A stretch of 64,000 nucleotides of DNA from Maratus speciosus (taxonomy: Eukaryota; Arthropoda; Arachnida; Araneae; Salticidae): the NCBI GenBank assembly GCA_963932465.1, contig OZ010800.1, positions 32,056,852-32,120,851 on the forward strand, read 5' to 3'. The notes under the pieces were generated by a model. The model had not been told where the DNA came from and made no database searches. It saw only the letters and a list, made by a program, of their open reading frames with translations. Positions 11,704 through 23,211 of this stretch are shown piece after piece. The stretch's first letter is position 1; each line of letters starts with the position of its first letter. The position numbers and the translations under genes are program-made.

Positions 11704-14700
11704 TAGGGTGGTCACAAAAAATCAATTTTCAATTTTTTTCGGGAGAAACCCTAGAAAAGTTTCTAATTGGCTAGAAAATAAGATTGGAAAAGTTTCAGCT
11801 CATTTGGATAATATTAACTCGTGCCTCATTGAGGTCAAAGTTTAGAAAATACATGATTTTTCGCAAAAAATGCTATTTTTCCTTCACGAAATGAATACAA
11901 TTAAACCTAGAAATATAATGTTGGTCTAATTTCATAAAAAAATCTTTTTGCCTTAAAAGACCACACACACCATTTTTGTAAAAATCTATAGATTTTTCAC
12001 GATCAGACTTGATCCGAAACCTTAAAGTTGACTTTTTATGAAAATGCGAAAAAACAATGTAACATTCCATTTCATCTGTTTTCCACATTTTTATTTCCTT
12101 TTATACACAATAAAGGGTTTAATTAAAAAAATCATAAGTAAATGAAAAAAATGGAAATTAGAACTGAAAGATTTAAAGTAAAAATGGACAAAGGAAGTAT
12201 GAAAATGAGAACAAATAATGTTAAAATGCATTTTAATATTAAAGTTGTGTTACAGGAAAGGAAGTACTATAGAGAAAAGTAACAACTACCGCTTACAATT
12301 GTCATTTTAAGGTGGTAAGGGCTTAGATAAGTTGACTTTTGAAGAGTCTTGAAATGTTTTTCTACATTCAGATACAACTTTTAGCAGAAACTGTTTTTGT
12401 TAAACTGGAATTAAAATTTTGGATTAATTTTATTCCCCTTTCAGCTGCGTTATCTTAAAATCATTCACTATTTTTCTTGCTTTCAAATAATGTTTATTAT
12501 CACACTATACATTTTTCTAAATTACATATTAATATAAAATCTAATAAAAAAATAATCAGTTTCTCTCTATTCTAAAAAAAAGTAACTACCGCTGTCACCG
12601 CCGCCGCCGCCGGTTTGGAATTTTTTGTGACCGGAGGTATTTCTTCGTTAATATTAAGAAAAATAATGCATACAAAAATATGAAAATCGGAAGTATTATA
12701 CAGAAATGTTGGATAAACACGCTGATGCATACAGTTTTCAAATCGAAGAATTATTTTAAGAGATATTTAATGCTAAAGTTGGACAAAATCGTTCCACTAA
12801 AAAAGTTTTATAGGAGCAAAGACTATGTATCGGCATTTAATAATTTTTAGATCATTTTATACGTTATAATTTCCTGGTGTGTAGAATTCATTTATTTTTT
12901 AATTTGACTCATTTTTCGAGGTTTCATTTCTATTTTAAATTCAAATTTTCAGCATTTCGAGAGATATTTTTTACTTATTTTAGAAAATTGTACTAATTTA
13001 ACCTGTTGCCAATTGTATAAACAACGGAAACAATAATGTTTGCTTCAAATTAAAAATTTATTTACACGTGACTATGATAAACAGAAAAGATGCTTTCAAA
13101 TTAAAATTAAATAATTGCGTATAAAAAGCAGGAACAATTTGAAAATTACGTCATAAAAAGTATACACGTGGATTTTAAAACAGAAAGGATATTGTAAAAT
13201 AATAAATTCATTAACATGCGTTAGAAGTCTTAAATAGGAGAAATTACGTCATATTTACGTCACATTACAGTTATTACATAAAATTATTACAAAATATTGC
13301 AAAACAGTTTAAATTTAGAAATTGCGCTAGACATTTATTTTTCTGATATTTTGAGAGGATCTTTTCAACTATTTTTGTTAGGAAAGCACAAATAATATTT
13401 CATTTCTAACAAAAGTACTTCTAACAGATTAAAAACGATTAATTTAAAATGTCTCATTTAAAAAAAAACTATATTTTCGCTTTGTTATAAAATACCAGGA
13501 GACAAAGACTATTTACTTAATTCCTTTTATATTAGCTTATTTTGAAATGTTGTTACACGTGTCTACGTCAGCAAGTTATTTTTTTCGACGTTTTATTTGT
13601 ATTTTTATTAATGTTGTACTAATTTATTTGTTCTTTCGTTATTTAAAATAAAAATTATGTCAATTTGTATAATTTGGCGAGTGGTTTGGCGATTTATATA
13701 ATTTGGTGAAATTGGTCGACGGGATAATCAAGTAGTACCGCAGCGAATTTGGCGTTAAAATTCCCCAATCAAAGAGAAATGAACAGAAATCCGTTTATAG
13801 GGAGATCGCCACTGTTTTTTTTAAATTATAATTCAATCTTTCGAAATCTTTTTAAAGCCGATCAAATTAGCGTGCATTTAGAGTCTGCGGTGTCTGGACG
13901 GTGGATGGCGAGCGTAGCTCGTAGGGCGCCGAGCCCCCTAGTGACATTAAACAAAAGCATCGGCTTTTTTGTTCAATAAATAATCCACTTGGTTGAAACC
14001 TATTATTGCTCCTACATTTCTATCATCATCATCATTTTCTTCTTCAAATGACATTAATTTTACAACTAATTTTTAGTTTCACCTTTTTTCTCCAAAGTAT
14101 TATCTAAAAATGAAAATTCAACTTGAACAAAGATAACAAAGGTGGTTTATCATTTTGGCGAGTGCAACCTATTTATCAATTATCTGCAACCTATTTATCA
14201 ATTTTTCTGTACTCAACTAATGATTTTAATAATTGCAGGTCTTGATTGGGGGCCAAAATGTAAGTGGAAGCGCTGAACCACACTTTTACATAAATATTGA
14301 TTATAAATATGGAAATGTCTCTAATACCTTTTTTTCAAATATATTAATGAGAACTGATCCCTGAAAAGATCTGTTTTCAGAGAATAAATGAACTGTGCCA
14401 TCCATCGTCGACGAATTGAAATTGAATATCTTTTGGACGAAGACGTCCTATAAAAATTAAACAAAGTTGGATAAATTCTTCATAATCATATCCATGGGTT
14501 GTTATTTTTTTAAATGTTCCATAAGAAAGCTTGAAATTTCTTCTGAATTAAGTATTTTATATCTAATATTTTATCTTCAATAACAGTTTTATACTTAGTT
14601 TGGTCCAACTTAGGTCGCACAATTTCATTTTTTTTAAATAACTGACTGAAAACAGCTTTCATGTTAATTTGTAAATTATGTTGGTGACATGATAAATACA

Positions 14701-15977
14701 GAAGAGCCTTAATAATTGCTGCAGCAGTATGGAAGTTCCTCTTAGGCGGCCAGTGTTTACTGCAGTGGTATCAAAACACATTGCCTAGATTTTACCAACT
14801 TCTTCTCATCTTCAACTCTGAAACTACATTTTTTGCCTGACTTATTCCGATACTTTTTTCTAAGCTGGGGAACTCTTATTAACTGTTCCTGATCTCCGCA
14901 ACTAATTAAATCTGCTATCTTCAATCAACTGTTATCCCTTTTTAATAAAGAAAATAGAGACATTCTTTACTAAAAATATTCTTTAGATATTCTTTATATT
15001 ATTTTTATAGATATTTTTTATTTATGAAAATGAGGAAGAAGTTTTCCGTCGTAGTGTGCAAAAGATTCTTCTAAATCGGAATTTTGAAATCTGTTTTCGA
15101 AGAGCTCAGTTCTTTGTTTTCGAAATAGTTGTTTGCGAAGTCGTATTACAACTCTACTTAAAATTAAAGTTTTTGATTAACTGTGGGTGTACTGTAAGTC
15201 TAGCAGCTTCTCTGGCGTTCAGTTTTACTTAGCTAATATTATAAAATAAAATATGTAAAACTTGACAATTTCTTGGTAACTTACTGTCAATGATTTGATG
15301 AGACATGTGGCCAATTTAAAAAAAGTTAACATTTCTGCCCTCATAACGAAAGGGGGAGGGGGTTTTCTGGTATGTTTTGTCAATTCTAAAAATACATAAC
15401 GATATAAGGTAACAAAAAAAAGGCCTTATAATAAAAAAGGCAAATTCAGAGGTTCGTTTGAAATGCACTTCAACTGCAATACAAATAGAGAAGCTCTTTC
15501 TTTCTAAATTATAATTCGCGAAATAATTTTAAATTAAAATTGTTCACTTATTTTTGCCTATTAATGCAAATAATACAAAAAAATATCAAAAGTAATAAAA
15601 TTGTTTATTTGTCATTTTTCACTTATTTTTCGAAAATGCAGAGTTCGAGGGTTTGGTTCACATGCTGGCCAAAAAATACTAAATGTTTATTAAATATAAG
15701 TTTTGATGAGAGTAAAAGTTCAAGGCAACAACAGTTTCTATGTAATAAAACAAGATCATGTTTCGAAGACAAACAGTTTTCACTTAAAGAAAGAAAAACT
15801 ATAATTTTTTACCAAAAATTGCAAATTTTCAAGAATTCAATATCGATGAGGCACGTTATTCAATTGAGCTGAAACTTTGCCAATCTCATTTTCTAGCTAA
15901 TTGGGAACTTTTAGGGGGGATCCCCCAGAAGAAAATGTAAAAAAAAAAAAATCCCCATGTTGCTTGTGACCACCCTA
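11704..15977. mobile_element. hAT-like DNA transposon, degenerate
   Basis: Flanked by the perfect 8-bp duplication GTGTCCAG at 11696-11703 and 15978-15985. The ends read TAGGGTGGTCACAA in inverted orientation. Inverted similarity continues for about 150 bp, including TTGG/TAGCTAGAAAATRAGATTGG and AAAGTTTCAGCTCA. An 8-bp target duplication and a terminal TAGGG fit hAT elements. A minus-strand transposase relic lies at about 14240-14960. The rest (11850-14230) is AT-rich, with a (CCG) run at 12597-12612 and no convincing ORF. The insertion interrupts the BEL integrase region exactly between codons. Confidence 0.85.
14240..14960 (-). pseudogene. hAT-type transposase fragments
   Basis: Minus-strand translation in shifting frames gives FDTTAVNTGRLRGTSILLQ (around 14720-14800), then a region ending in FKKNEIVRPKLDQTKYKTV (around 14590-14640), then DYEEFIQLCLIFIGRLRP (around 14440-14500), and finally RRWMAQFIYSLKTDLFRDQF (around 14350-14415). 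I recall DTT-NTG, followed later by ARWM-KAIYSLK, as a signature of a transposase family common in spiders and other invertebrates that is usually grouped with hAT. At least three frameshifts or stops separate the blocks. The family call depends on motif memory, but the surrounding 8-bp duplication supports it independently. Confidence 0.6.
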
Positions 15978-17010
15978 GTGTCCAGTACATTAGTACAAAC
16001 TCGTGAAAAGTATTGGATTTTAAGATCTAGACAGTTCATAAAATCAGCACTAAACAAATGCAAGAAATTTAACGCACGCCCTGGTCAACAAGTTACAGCC
16101 CCTCTTCCAGGTGACCGTATTAACGAAGCTCCACCGTTTTCAGTAACAGGTCTTGATTATGCGGGTCCCCTATATGTGAAGAGAAATGAAAACAAATTTT
16201 ACATTTTATTATTTACATATACTGTCACAAGAGCACTTCATTTAGAATTAGTGAAAAACATGTCAACAGCAGAATTCCCGTTAGCATTTCGCAGGTTTAT
16301 CTCACGAAGAGTATTGTGTGCTGTAATTTATTCAGACAGTGTCAAAACTTTCAAAAGAGCTGATCCTGAACTAAAAGAAACGTGGAAAGTAATTCACCAT
16401 CCTGATGTTAAAATATTTACGACAATCACGGAATTTCCTGGAAGTATATTGTAGAGCGTGCAGCCTGGTGGGGTGGCTTCTATGAGCGAATGGTTCGCTC
16501 AGTGAAAGCTAACTTACGTAAAGTTATCGGAAGATCTTCTTTAACATTGCGTGAACTAGAAATGCTTCTAATGGAAGTAGAAGCTATAATAAACTCTCGT
16601 CCGTTGACTAACACGTATTCCGAGTCCTCTCCAAGAACCATCTCCTCTTACACCTGTACATTTTGTAATCGGTAAATCTATCTTGTGTTTACCTACCATA
16701 AAAGTGAAGGATTTAATTTTACCAGCAAGAAAGAATCTTTAGTAAAACGCTTCCATTTTCGCAAGCCTCTTCTAAATCATTTTTAGAAGGGTTGAAAAAA
16801 GAGTATCTTCTCAACTTACAATCTGCTCACTACACGGACCAGAATAAAACGTCTGACATTAAAATAGACGATGTGGTTCTTGTACATGATCAACATATAC
16901 CAAGAACTTTGTGGAAGTTGGGCAAAGTTAACAAAACCTATATGGGCAGAGACGGGAAGATAAGGTCTTGTGAATTGAAAAAAAAAATTCATTTATTAAA
17001 AGACCCATAA
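15978..17010 (+). pseudogene. BEL/Pao integrase core and C-terminal domain
   Basis: The integrase inserts retrotransposon DNA into the host genome. After the hAT junction the frame continues with the end of the zinc-binding region, CKKFNARPGQQ (near 16060-16090), then FSVTGLDYAGPLYV with the first catalytic Asp (near 16138-16180). FTYTVTRALHLELV follows, then YSDSVKTFKRA with the second Asp (near 16330). After a frameshift near 16435, AAWWGGFYERMVRSVK carries the catalytic Glu (near 16460-16510), then EAIINSRPLT. Another frameshift near 16650 precedes the C-terminal domain, IDDVVLVHDQHIPRTLWKLG (near 16865-16925), ending at a stop at 17010. The three catalytic acidic residues survive, but the protein is broken in at least three places. 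Confidence 0.9.
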
Positions 17011-17376
17011 ATTTGCTTTACAAGTTAGAGTTGCAAAACTAGAAAAAGAAAAAAAATTATTATTTGACTCGAAAACTGTTATTCTTTTGACTTAAAAAAT
17101 TTAATCTTTGCTTGATATAATTTTTAGTTTAATTTTTGTATTGAATATTTTACAATAATTTGTATAGATTTAAATTGTTTTTTTCTATTTTTAGTAACAT
17201 ACATCTGTCAGCAAATATTGATATAACTTTATTTTATTCTTTTTATTTGAAGTCCAGTATGTAAGTATATATTTTGATTTGTATTGTATTTATGTATACT
17301 GTAATTGATGTTCTATTGGAATATTTTTTTCTACTTTAATTATTTTGAACCCCTTTTTGATGAACCCTTGTTCATC

Positions 17377-17390
17377 GGGGGAAGGGGGGT
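17377..17390 (+). promoter_or_regulatory. Polypurine tract of the BEL element
   Basis: The purine run GGGGGAAGGGGGG lies immediately upstream of the LTR start TGTGGAAT. This is the normal position for the plus-strand primer of LTR retrotransposons. Confidence 0.75.
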
Positions 17391-17617
17391 TGTGGAATAT
17401 TTCGCAAACTCCCTTGTGCGGGCCTCTTACAGCCAGACTAAAGGTACCAGGCCACGTGACCTACTAGAGAATTGTTTTAAAAATAATTTGTTCTTTAGTT
17501 TTTTTAGAATTTGAAATTCGATCGCAGCATGCACGTTGCAGTTTTATTTCTTGATCTTCAAAAAGTGGAAGAAAATAAATGTTCTTCATTTAATAAAATA
17601 ATAACTTGGATTCCCCA
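17391..17617 (+). repeat. Probable 3' LTR of the BEL element
   Basis: Begins TGTGGAAT directly after the polypurine tract and ends ATTCCCCA, an inverted match with one mismatch, giving a 227-bp LTR. AATAAA sequences near 17575 and 17592 could serve as polyadenylation signals. No matching 5' LTR exists in the window, so the end is inferred from the terminal inverted repeat alone. Confidence 0.6.
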
Positions 17618-17907
17618 GAGAGGAATTTATATACATTTATAAAAATATTAACTAAATGTTTCGCTGTAAATAGTTTGTATATAGTTAAATGTGTAAAAAA
17701 TAGAATTAGTAAATTTTTTAATTTTCTTGTGCTTATTTACATTGAACAACACCATAGTAAAAACTTTCAGTCCTGAAAATGTGCTGAATTTAATGTGATA
17801 GAAATAGAATCGTAAAGTAATGAAAATTGCTCTCCCAATCAATTATTTTTCATGAACTGTGCTATAACGTGAAACTCGTGGATACACACGAAATATCTTC
17901 ATTAATG

Positions 17908-19960
17908 TTTGACCTCATATTTATCAACGTCGATTAGATAAAGAGGGCAGATAGGGGGTCAGCAAAAAATCAAAGATAAATAATAATATTTGGCATCACC
18001 CAATAAATTAAAATGCACGAAATGATATATCACTGCAGAATACAAGTATGTAGTTACTACACAACACGTTTACTGATTTTTGTAAGAATAGCACGTATAT
18101 TCATGGGGATATAGTGATTTCCTTAAAAAATTAAAAAAAAATTCTTGCATGTTTTTAGTTTATATCATGGAGGCTTTTCAACCAAATTTAATGCCAGTTT
18201 CAGAAAAAATAGCAACATGCCGTAGAAATAATATAGTGCAATTGGAATATAAATGTATTAAATATTTTATGAAATATGAATAGCAGTATGAAATAATTTT
18301 TATTTGCGCAAGCGCGAACATAGATTTTTTTTTTACATAGTTAAATAGACAACTGTATGGAGCAACTCTTAAAAACAATCCAGTAAAATATCGTGAAAAT
18401 TCAGAAAGATTCCGAAAATTCACGGCGGCAGATAAATCGGCGGTTTTCAACCAAACTTTAATAAAAATTAGCAAAATGTAATAGAAACATTATAGTGCAA
18501 TTGTTATTATTATTGTTATGTATATTGTAATTGTTATGTATATTAAATATTTTATGAAATATTAGCAGTTGTATAAAATATCTTTTCATACATAGCAACA
18601 TACATAACAATGCGTAATAATAAAATACTAAAGGGAAATTACGAAAAAGGCAAAAAATAAGTTTAAAAATGGGAGATATTGCCACGTGCAAATGACGCTT
18701 CGCGGATGCGAAAAAATGGCGCCTTCACAACGTGACAATGACTAAGAAATCTAAAAATCCTTATCGTTTTCCCTTTCCTCTACAAAAAATGGAGTAATTT
18801 AGTTGCCATCATTACAGAAATGTCATTAAAAATTGAAAAAAAAAAAATAATATCTCGAAAACGAATTGAAATTTTAAAATTCTGACGCCATTTTTGACAT
18901 GTTCACGTTCAGATCTATGCGGATAACTGATGTTAATTTGGTCGCCCAACTTTCCGTGTTGGAACATTTCCGTGTTTCCCAACTTCCAGAATATGCATAT
19001 GCGCGACCGATAAAGATTTTTTTTTTTTTTTTTGCATAATTTAATAGTCAACATTATGGAGCAACTCATGATAAAATCCAGTCAAATATCATGAAAATTC
19101 AGAAAGTTATCGGCGATAGAGTGGGCTAATTTTTAGTTGCTCTCTAAAAGCAGGTGGATGATAAGGGATTTTCCGTAAATTCCCAATTTTAATTAATTTT
19201 GTTTTACATTTTTTAATTGATGTTTTAGTTCTTATTGGATAACCACCAGGACGAGCCTGTTCCATGATAAAAAGAAGTATATAAATCGAAGTATTTGTTC
19301 CAAATCTACTCGTTGATATTCACTAAATACTAACGTTTTTCTGAAAGTCAGTTAATAAAGTATGACAATTTGTGGAAAATCCCTTACCATTCAGCTGCTT
19401 TTAGAGAGCAAACTAAAAATCAGCTCACTCTATCGCCGATATTTTTCTGAATGTTCACGATATTTAACTGGATTTTTTTATGAGTTGCTCCATAGAGAAA
19501 GACTGTTAAATTATGTAAAAAAATCTCTTTTATTGTTCGCGCATGCACAAATAAAAAAAAATATTTCAGATAAAATATATTTCATACAACTGCTAATATT
19601 TTATAAAATATTTGAGATTTTTATGTTCCAATTACACTGTATAGTTTCTACTACATTTTTCTAATTTTCTGAAACTGGTGATAAATTTGGTTTAAAACTC
19701 TGAATGCTATAAGCTTAAAGTATGAAATAATTATTTGAACTTAAAAAAATCGCTATATTTTCGTGAATAAACGTGCTACTCTTACACAAATCAGTAAACA
19801 TGTTATACAGTATCCACATATTTGTATTCTGCAGCGATAGATCATTCCATGCATTTGAAATAACAGGGTGATCCCCAAATATTATTATTATTCTTTGATT
19901 TATTGTTGGCCTCCTAATTGTTCTTCTTATCAAATCGACGGAGTCAAATATGAGGTTAAA
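17908..19960. mobile_element. Large palindromic (fold-back) element
   Basis: The left end TTTGACCTCATATTT and the following ~600 bp recur inverted at the right end (about 19340-19960). Paired blocks include CTGCAGAATACAA, AATAATATTTGG, GTTTACTGATTT and AGTGCAATTG. Inside, a module marked by TATGGAGCAACTC and GAAAATTCAGAAAG occurs at about 18355, 19055 and inverted at about 19450-19490. The central loop is about 19190-19345. ORFs in it (for example 18178-18474, 19362-19664) are the same repeat read on opposite strands. No transposase is visible. Confidence 0.75.
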
Positions 19961-20064
19961 CCTAATTCTTTATAATCCTGAAGTTCCAAAAGATCGCGAC
20001 AAGTATATTTTTAAATATTTGACACATTTGACAAAATTTCTAAAATTGTATGTGTCCGGGGATT

Positions 20065-21735
20065 AGTGGCTATGCAGTGTATAGTAAAGGTAAAACAGAA
20101 TAAAAATTGATTAAAATAAACTGTTGGCCCATTTAGGAAAAACATTATTTTGACAAGAGAAATAAAGATACAATGAGTCCCCTAAACCCATCTTGTTTTA
20201 CCATGTTTTGTTTGGGGATAAAAGGGGGCCATTTTTAATCAGCAGGAGAATTTTTTTGGTAAAGTATCGTTTGCTAATTATTTTTTTGTTCTGAATCGAA
20301 TGACACCATCAAAGCCGATGCGATTATTTGTTACAAGGTTACGGTACATTTTATGAATACAAAGCCGAAAATCGCCCATGAGTGCAGGTAAAATAGGTTT
20401 TTACAGAAACAATTGCTACCCATTTACGAAAATTTGGGAAGAATTACGTTTTGATACTAGAAATGAAGATCAGATAAGCCCACAAAAAATAAAGATGTTT
20501 TGCTATGTCTAACCCTTTATCTACTGACGGTACTTATAATTATCATTAAAATAACTTGCTATAAAATTAATTTAATACATCGATTAGTTGTAATACAGTT
20601 TAGAATGAGAAATACATACATTACTTTATCTTGTTCCAAAAGTATTATTGCTTGCACAAAGCAAATTTTTTTAAAAGGATGATTTATTTATCCTTTGCAT
20701 CTTTTCAGCTTTTTTGGCGTTGGACGGGGGGTGGGGATTTTTCAATTCGGAAATATTTCAAAATTTGTATTGTAAGAACATTATATTTGTACATTTCCTA
20801 ATTCGACAAAATACTAAAAAAAAATATTTAAAATAAAAGATTTGAGTGTGCTTATAAATATTCCGGCAAAATTCCTTTAAATTCAAATTTAATTAATCTT
20901 TCTTAACCCTTCAATCCTTCTAAAATTTACTAAATGATTATGTAAATCCTCTAATGTAGTTTTAAAAATTCACGAAAATGCTTCAGAAGATAAAATTTTC
21001 ATGAATGCATAATTCAGTACATAAAGGGTTAAGTTTAATAAAATTGTTCTTCCTCATAAAGTATAATTTTTGACTCCGTATTTATAAAACATACCGTAAC
21101 ATTGTAACAAATGGTCGTATCGACTTCCGGTTAGTGTCATTCGATTCAGAATTTTAAAAAATTACTACAAACAACAGCTCATTTGCCCTATTAAAAAAAA
21201 GTTGACTTTTTCCCCCGAGTTAAAATGCACCCCTTTCCTTTTCATCCCTTGCTTTACTGTAACGCAACGGTATTTGTTCGAGATTCATCGGATCTTCATT
21301 TCTAGTGCCAAAACGAAGTTCTTCCTAAATTTTCGTGAATAACCATCAGTTATTGTTGTAAAAACCTATTTTACCTGCACTAAATTATAATTTTCGACTT
21401 AGTATTGATAAAACATGCCTTAACTTTGTAACAAATGATAGTATTGACTTGCGGATGGTGTCATATATATTATAATTGCAAAATACCTAATAAACGATAC
21501 CCCACTTGACACACATATTTTTTTGTTTTCCACCCCTTACAGGGCTCAATTCCCCACCCCCTCATAAAAACATGTTAAAACAATTTTATCTCGGGGGGGG
21601 GGGAGGAAATAATCGGATCTTCATTTCCACTGCCAAAACGGTGTTTTTCCAAAATTTTAATGAATGGCCATCAGTTATCTTAAACAAATCCTATTTTTAC
21701 CTGTACACAACAGTTTACGTAAGTGCACTTTATCC
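20065..21735. repeat. Inverted repeat with an extra tandem unit in one arm
   Basis: The left arm (about 20065-20490) pairs inverted with about 21290-21735; examples are CCTATTTTACCTGCAC, GATCTTCATTTC and GTAACAAAT. The right side carries two tandem units of about 324 bp (21062-21385 and 21386-21700), so one unit is extra. The core, 20500-21050, is AT-rich without a gene. Confidence 0.75.
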
Positions 21736-21759
21736 GTTTCTGAGATGATTGCGGTGTAC

Positions 21760-23209
21760 CCCAGGTTTACACGAAATAGGAAATATGTCAAAATAGTTTA
21801 TTTCATAAAAAATTGCAAATTTTGCATATGTTTAATAATAAATTAGTGACCTTATAATAAAAAAAAATAATTGCTTTTACTTATATATTACAAATCTTAC
21901 ATTCTATTGAAACAAAATTTTATACTTTTGTTGCTAAAAACAGCAAACTTCATCTAAAAGGAATAAATTCTGCTTCGACCGTTTCATTTAAGGTGAAAAA
22001 TATTCGTTATTATACTGTCATTTATAAATATTATTATATGTCAAAACAATGTAAAATAAATTCAATAAAAAGAGATGATCTACTGTATCCCTTCTTCCAC
22101 TGTGTATTTATCATTTAGAACATTTATTTATTTATATTCCATTTATTAATAATTTCTCTTTCTTTTTTTAGATAAACTACTGAAAATTGCATAAAATAAG
22201 CGAGCAGTTAAAATATATAAACTTTTTTTAATTTTAATCATGTTACATGTTTCATATTCTTACGTTATCAGTTGCGAACAGAAAAGTACACGACTCTGTA
22301 AAATTTAGATTTCTTATTTCTTCCTTAATTCGCTCCATTTAAACATTCATTGAAATTTAAAATATTATTTTAAGTTCACATAGACCTTACAGAATATAGA
22401 ATCTTGACTTCCATAATTAACTCATATTATATTTACTGATGTTACAGAAGCTCCAAAGAATTATAAATACAATTATAAACTTTGTTTCGGGGATATAAAA
22501 ACTCTAACATTATTAATTGCATTTATTAAAACAATTCATATTTTTTTTCCATTCGTTTGCAGAAAAAATAAAAATTAAACGTTCCAGGATATACAGCATC
22601 AGAGATAAAATTGTATTATAATATAACAGCGTCAATGATTATGCGTCAGTTATAGCTATTTAGTTATAACAGTTGACTTATATCGTTAGTTTGAAAATTT
22701 TTCAGGGAAAGCTTTAGTAAATTGCATATCGTTCTATGTTACGTAAATATAGAATTATGGTGTAAAGTTTTATAATCAGTTTTAGCCGATAATGAAAGAT
22801 TATCATTTTTATAAAATCCCGAGGAATGGAATTCGATGGAATTTCGTCTGTTAGTTAAATAATTTTTCAGGGATGGTTTTAGTATATTGCATATCGTCTA
22901 CATTGATTAGTTGTAGAATTAGGGTAATTTCGTAATTTTGTATATACAATTTGTATATTTTGTATACAATAATGATAACTTTCACCTCAGAAATTATACT
23001 CGGCTAAGAAGCAGAATGAAAAATCTGGGCCAATTAAGAGAGTATGATGACAGTAATGCAAGTAATATATAGTCTTAAAAAGATATATGTAATTTTTTGG
23101 TACTTATCGGTTATCCGGGCGCCAGTGTTATAGATACATATTTACATACATGCATATATGTAAATATACCTACATATACATGTACATATATTGCATATAG
23201 ACACACATA
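21760..23209. other. AT-rich spacer with a diverged repeat copy
   Basis: No coding signal. About 22690-23000 contains TTTTTCAGGG, TTGCATATCG and TTGTAGAATTA blocks that also occur at about 40750-41060 inside the putative Helitron-like element, so part is a diverged copy of that family. 23120-23210 is rich in TACATATA-type microsatellite. Confidence 0.5.
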
Positions 23210-23211
23210 TA

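Larger units (their letters stand above)
8300..17617 (+). mobile_element. 5'-truncated BEL/Pao LTR retrotransposon with two nested insertions
   Basis: The plus strand carries BEL/Pao pol in canonical order: reverse transcriptase, RNase H, integrase zinc-binding region, integrase core and a C-terminal domain, then a polypurine tract and a 3' LTR. The 5' LTR, gag and protease are absent, and the BEL sequence begins abruptly beside the tandem array. Pol is split by an element at 9459-10802 (TA target duplication) and by a hAT-like element at 11704-15977 (8-bp duplication GTGTCCAG). Removing each insert with one target copy leaves BEL codons in register. Several other frameshifts show the element was already decaying or has decayed since. 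Confidence 0.9.

Noticed and set aside
11700..11845. C-terminal extension of the BEL ORF beyond the zinc-binding region
   Set aside because: These codons lie in the terminal inverted repeat of the hAT-like insertion, so the fusion is accidental.
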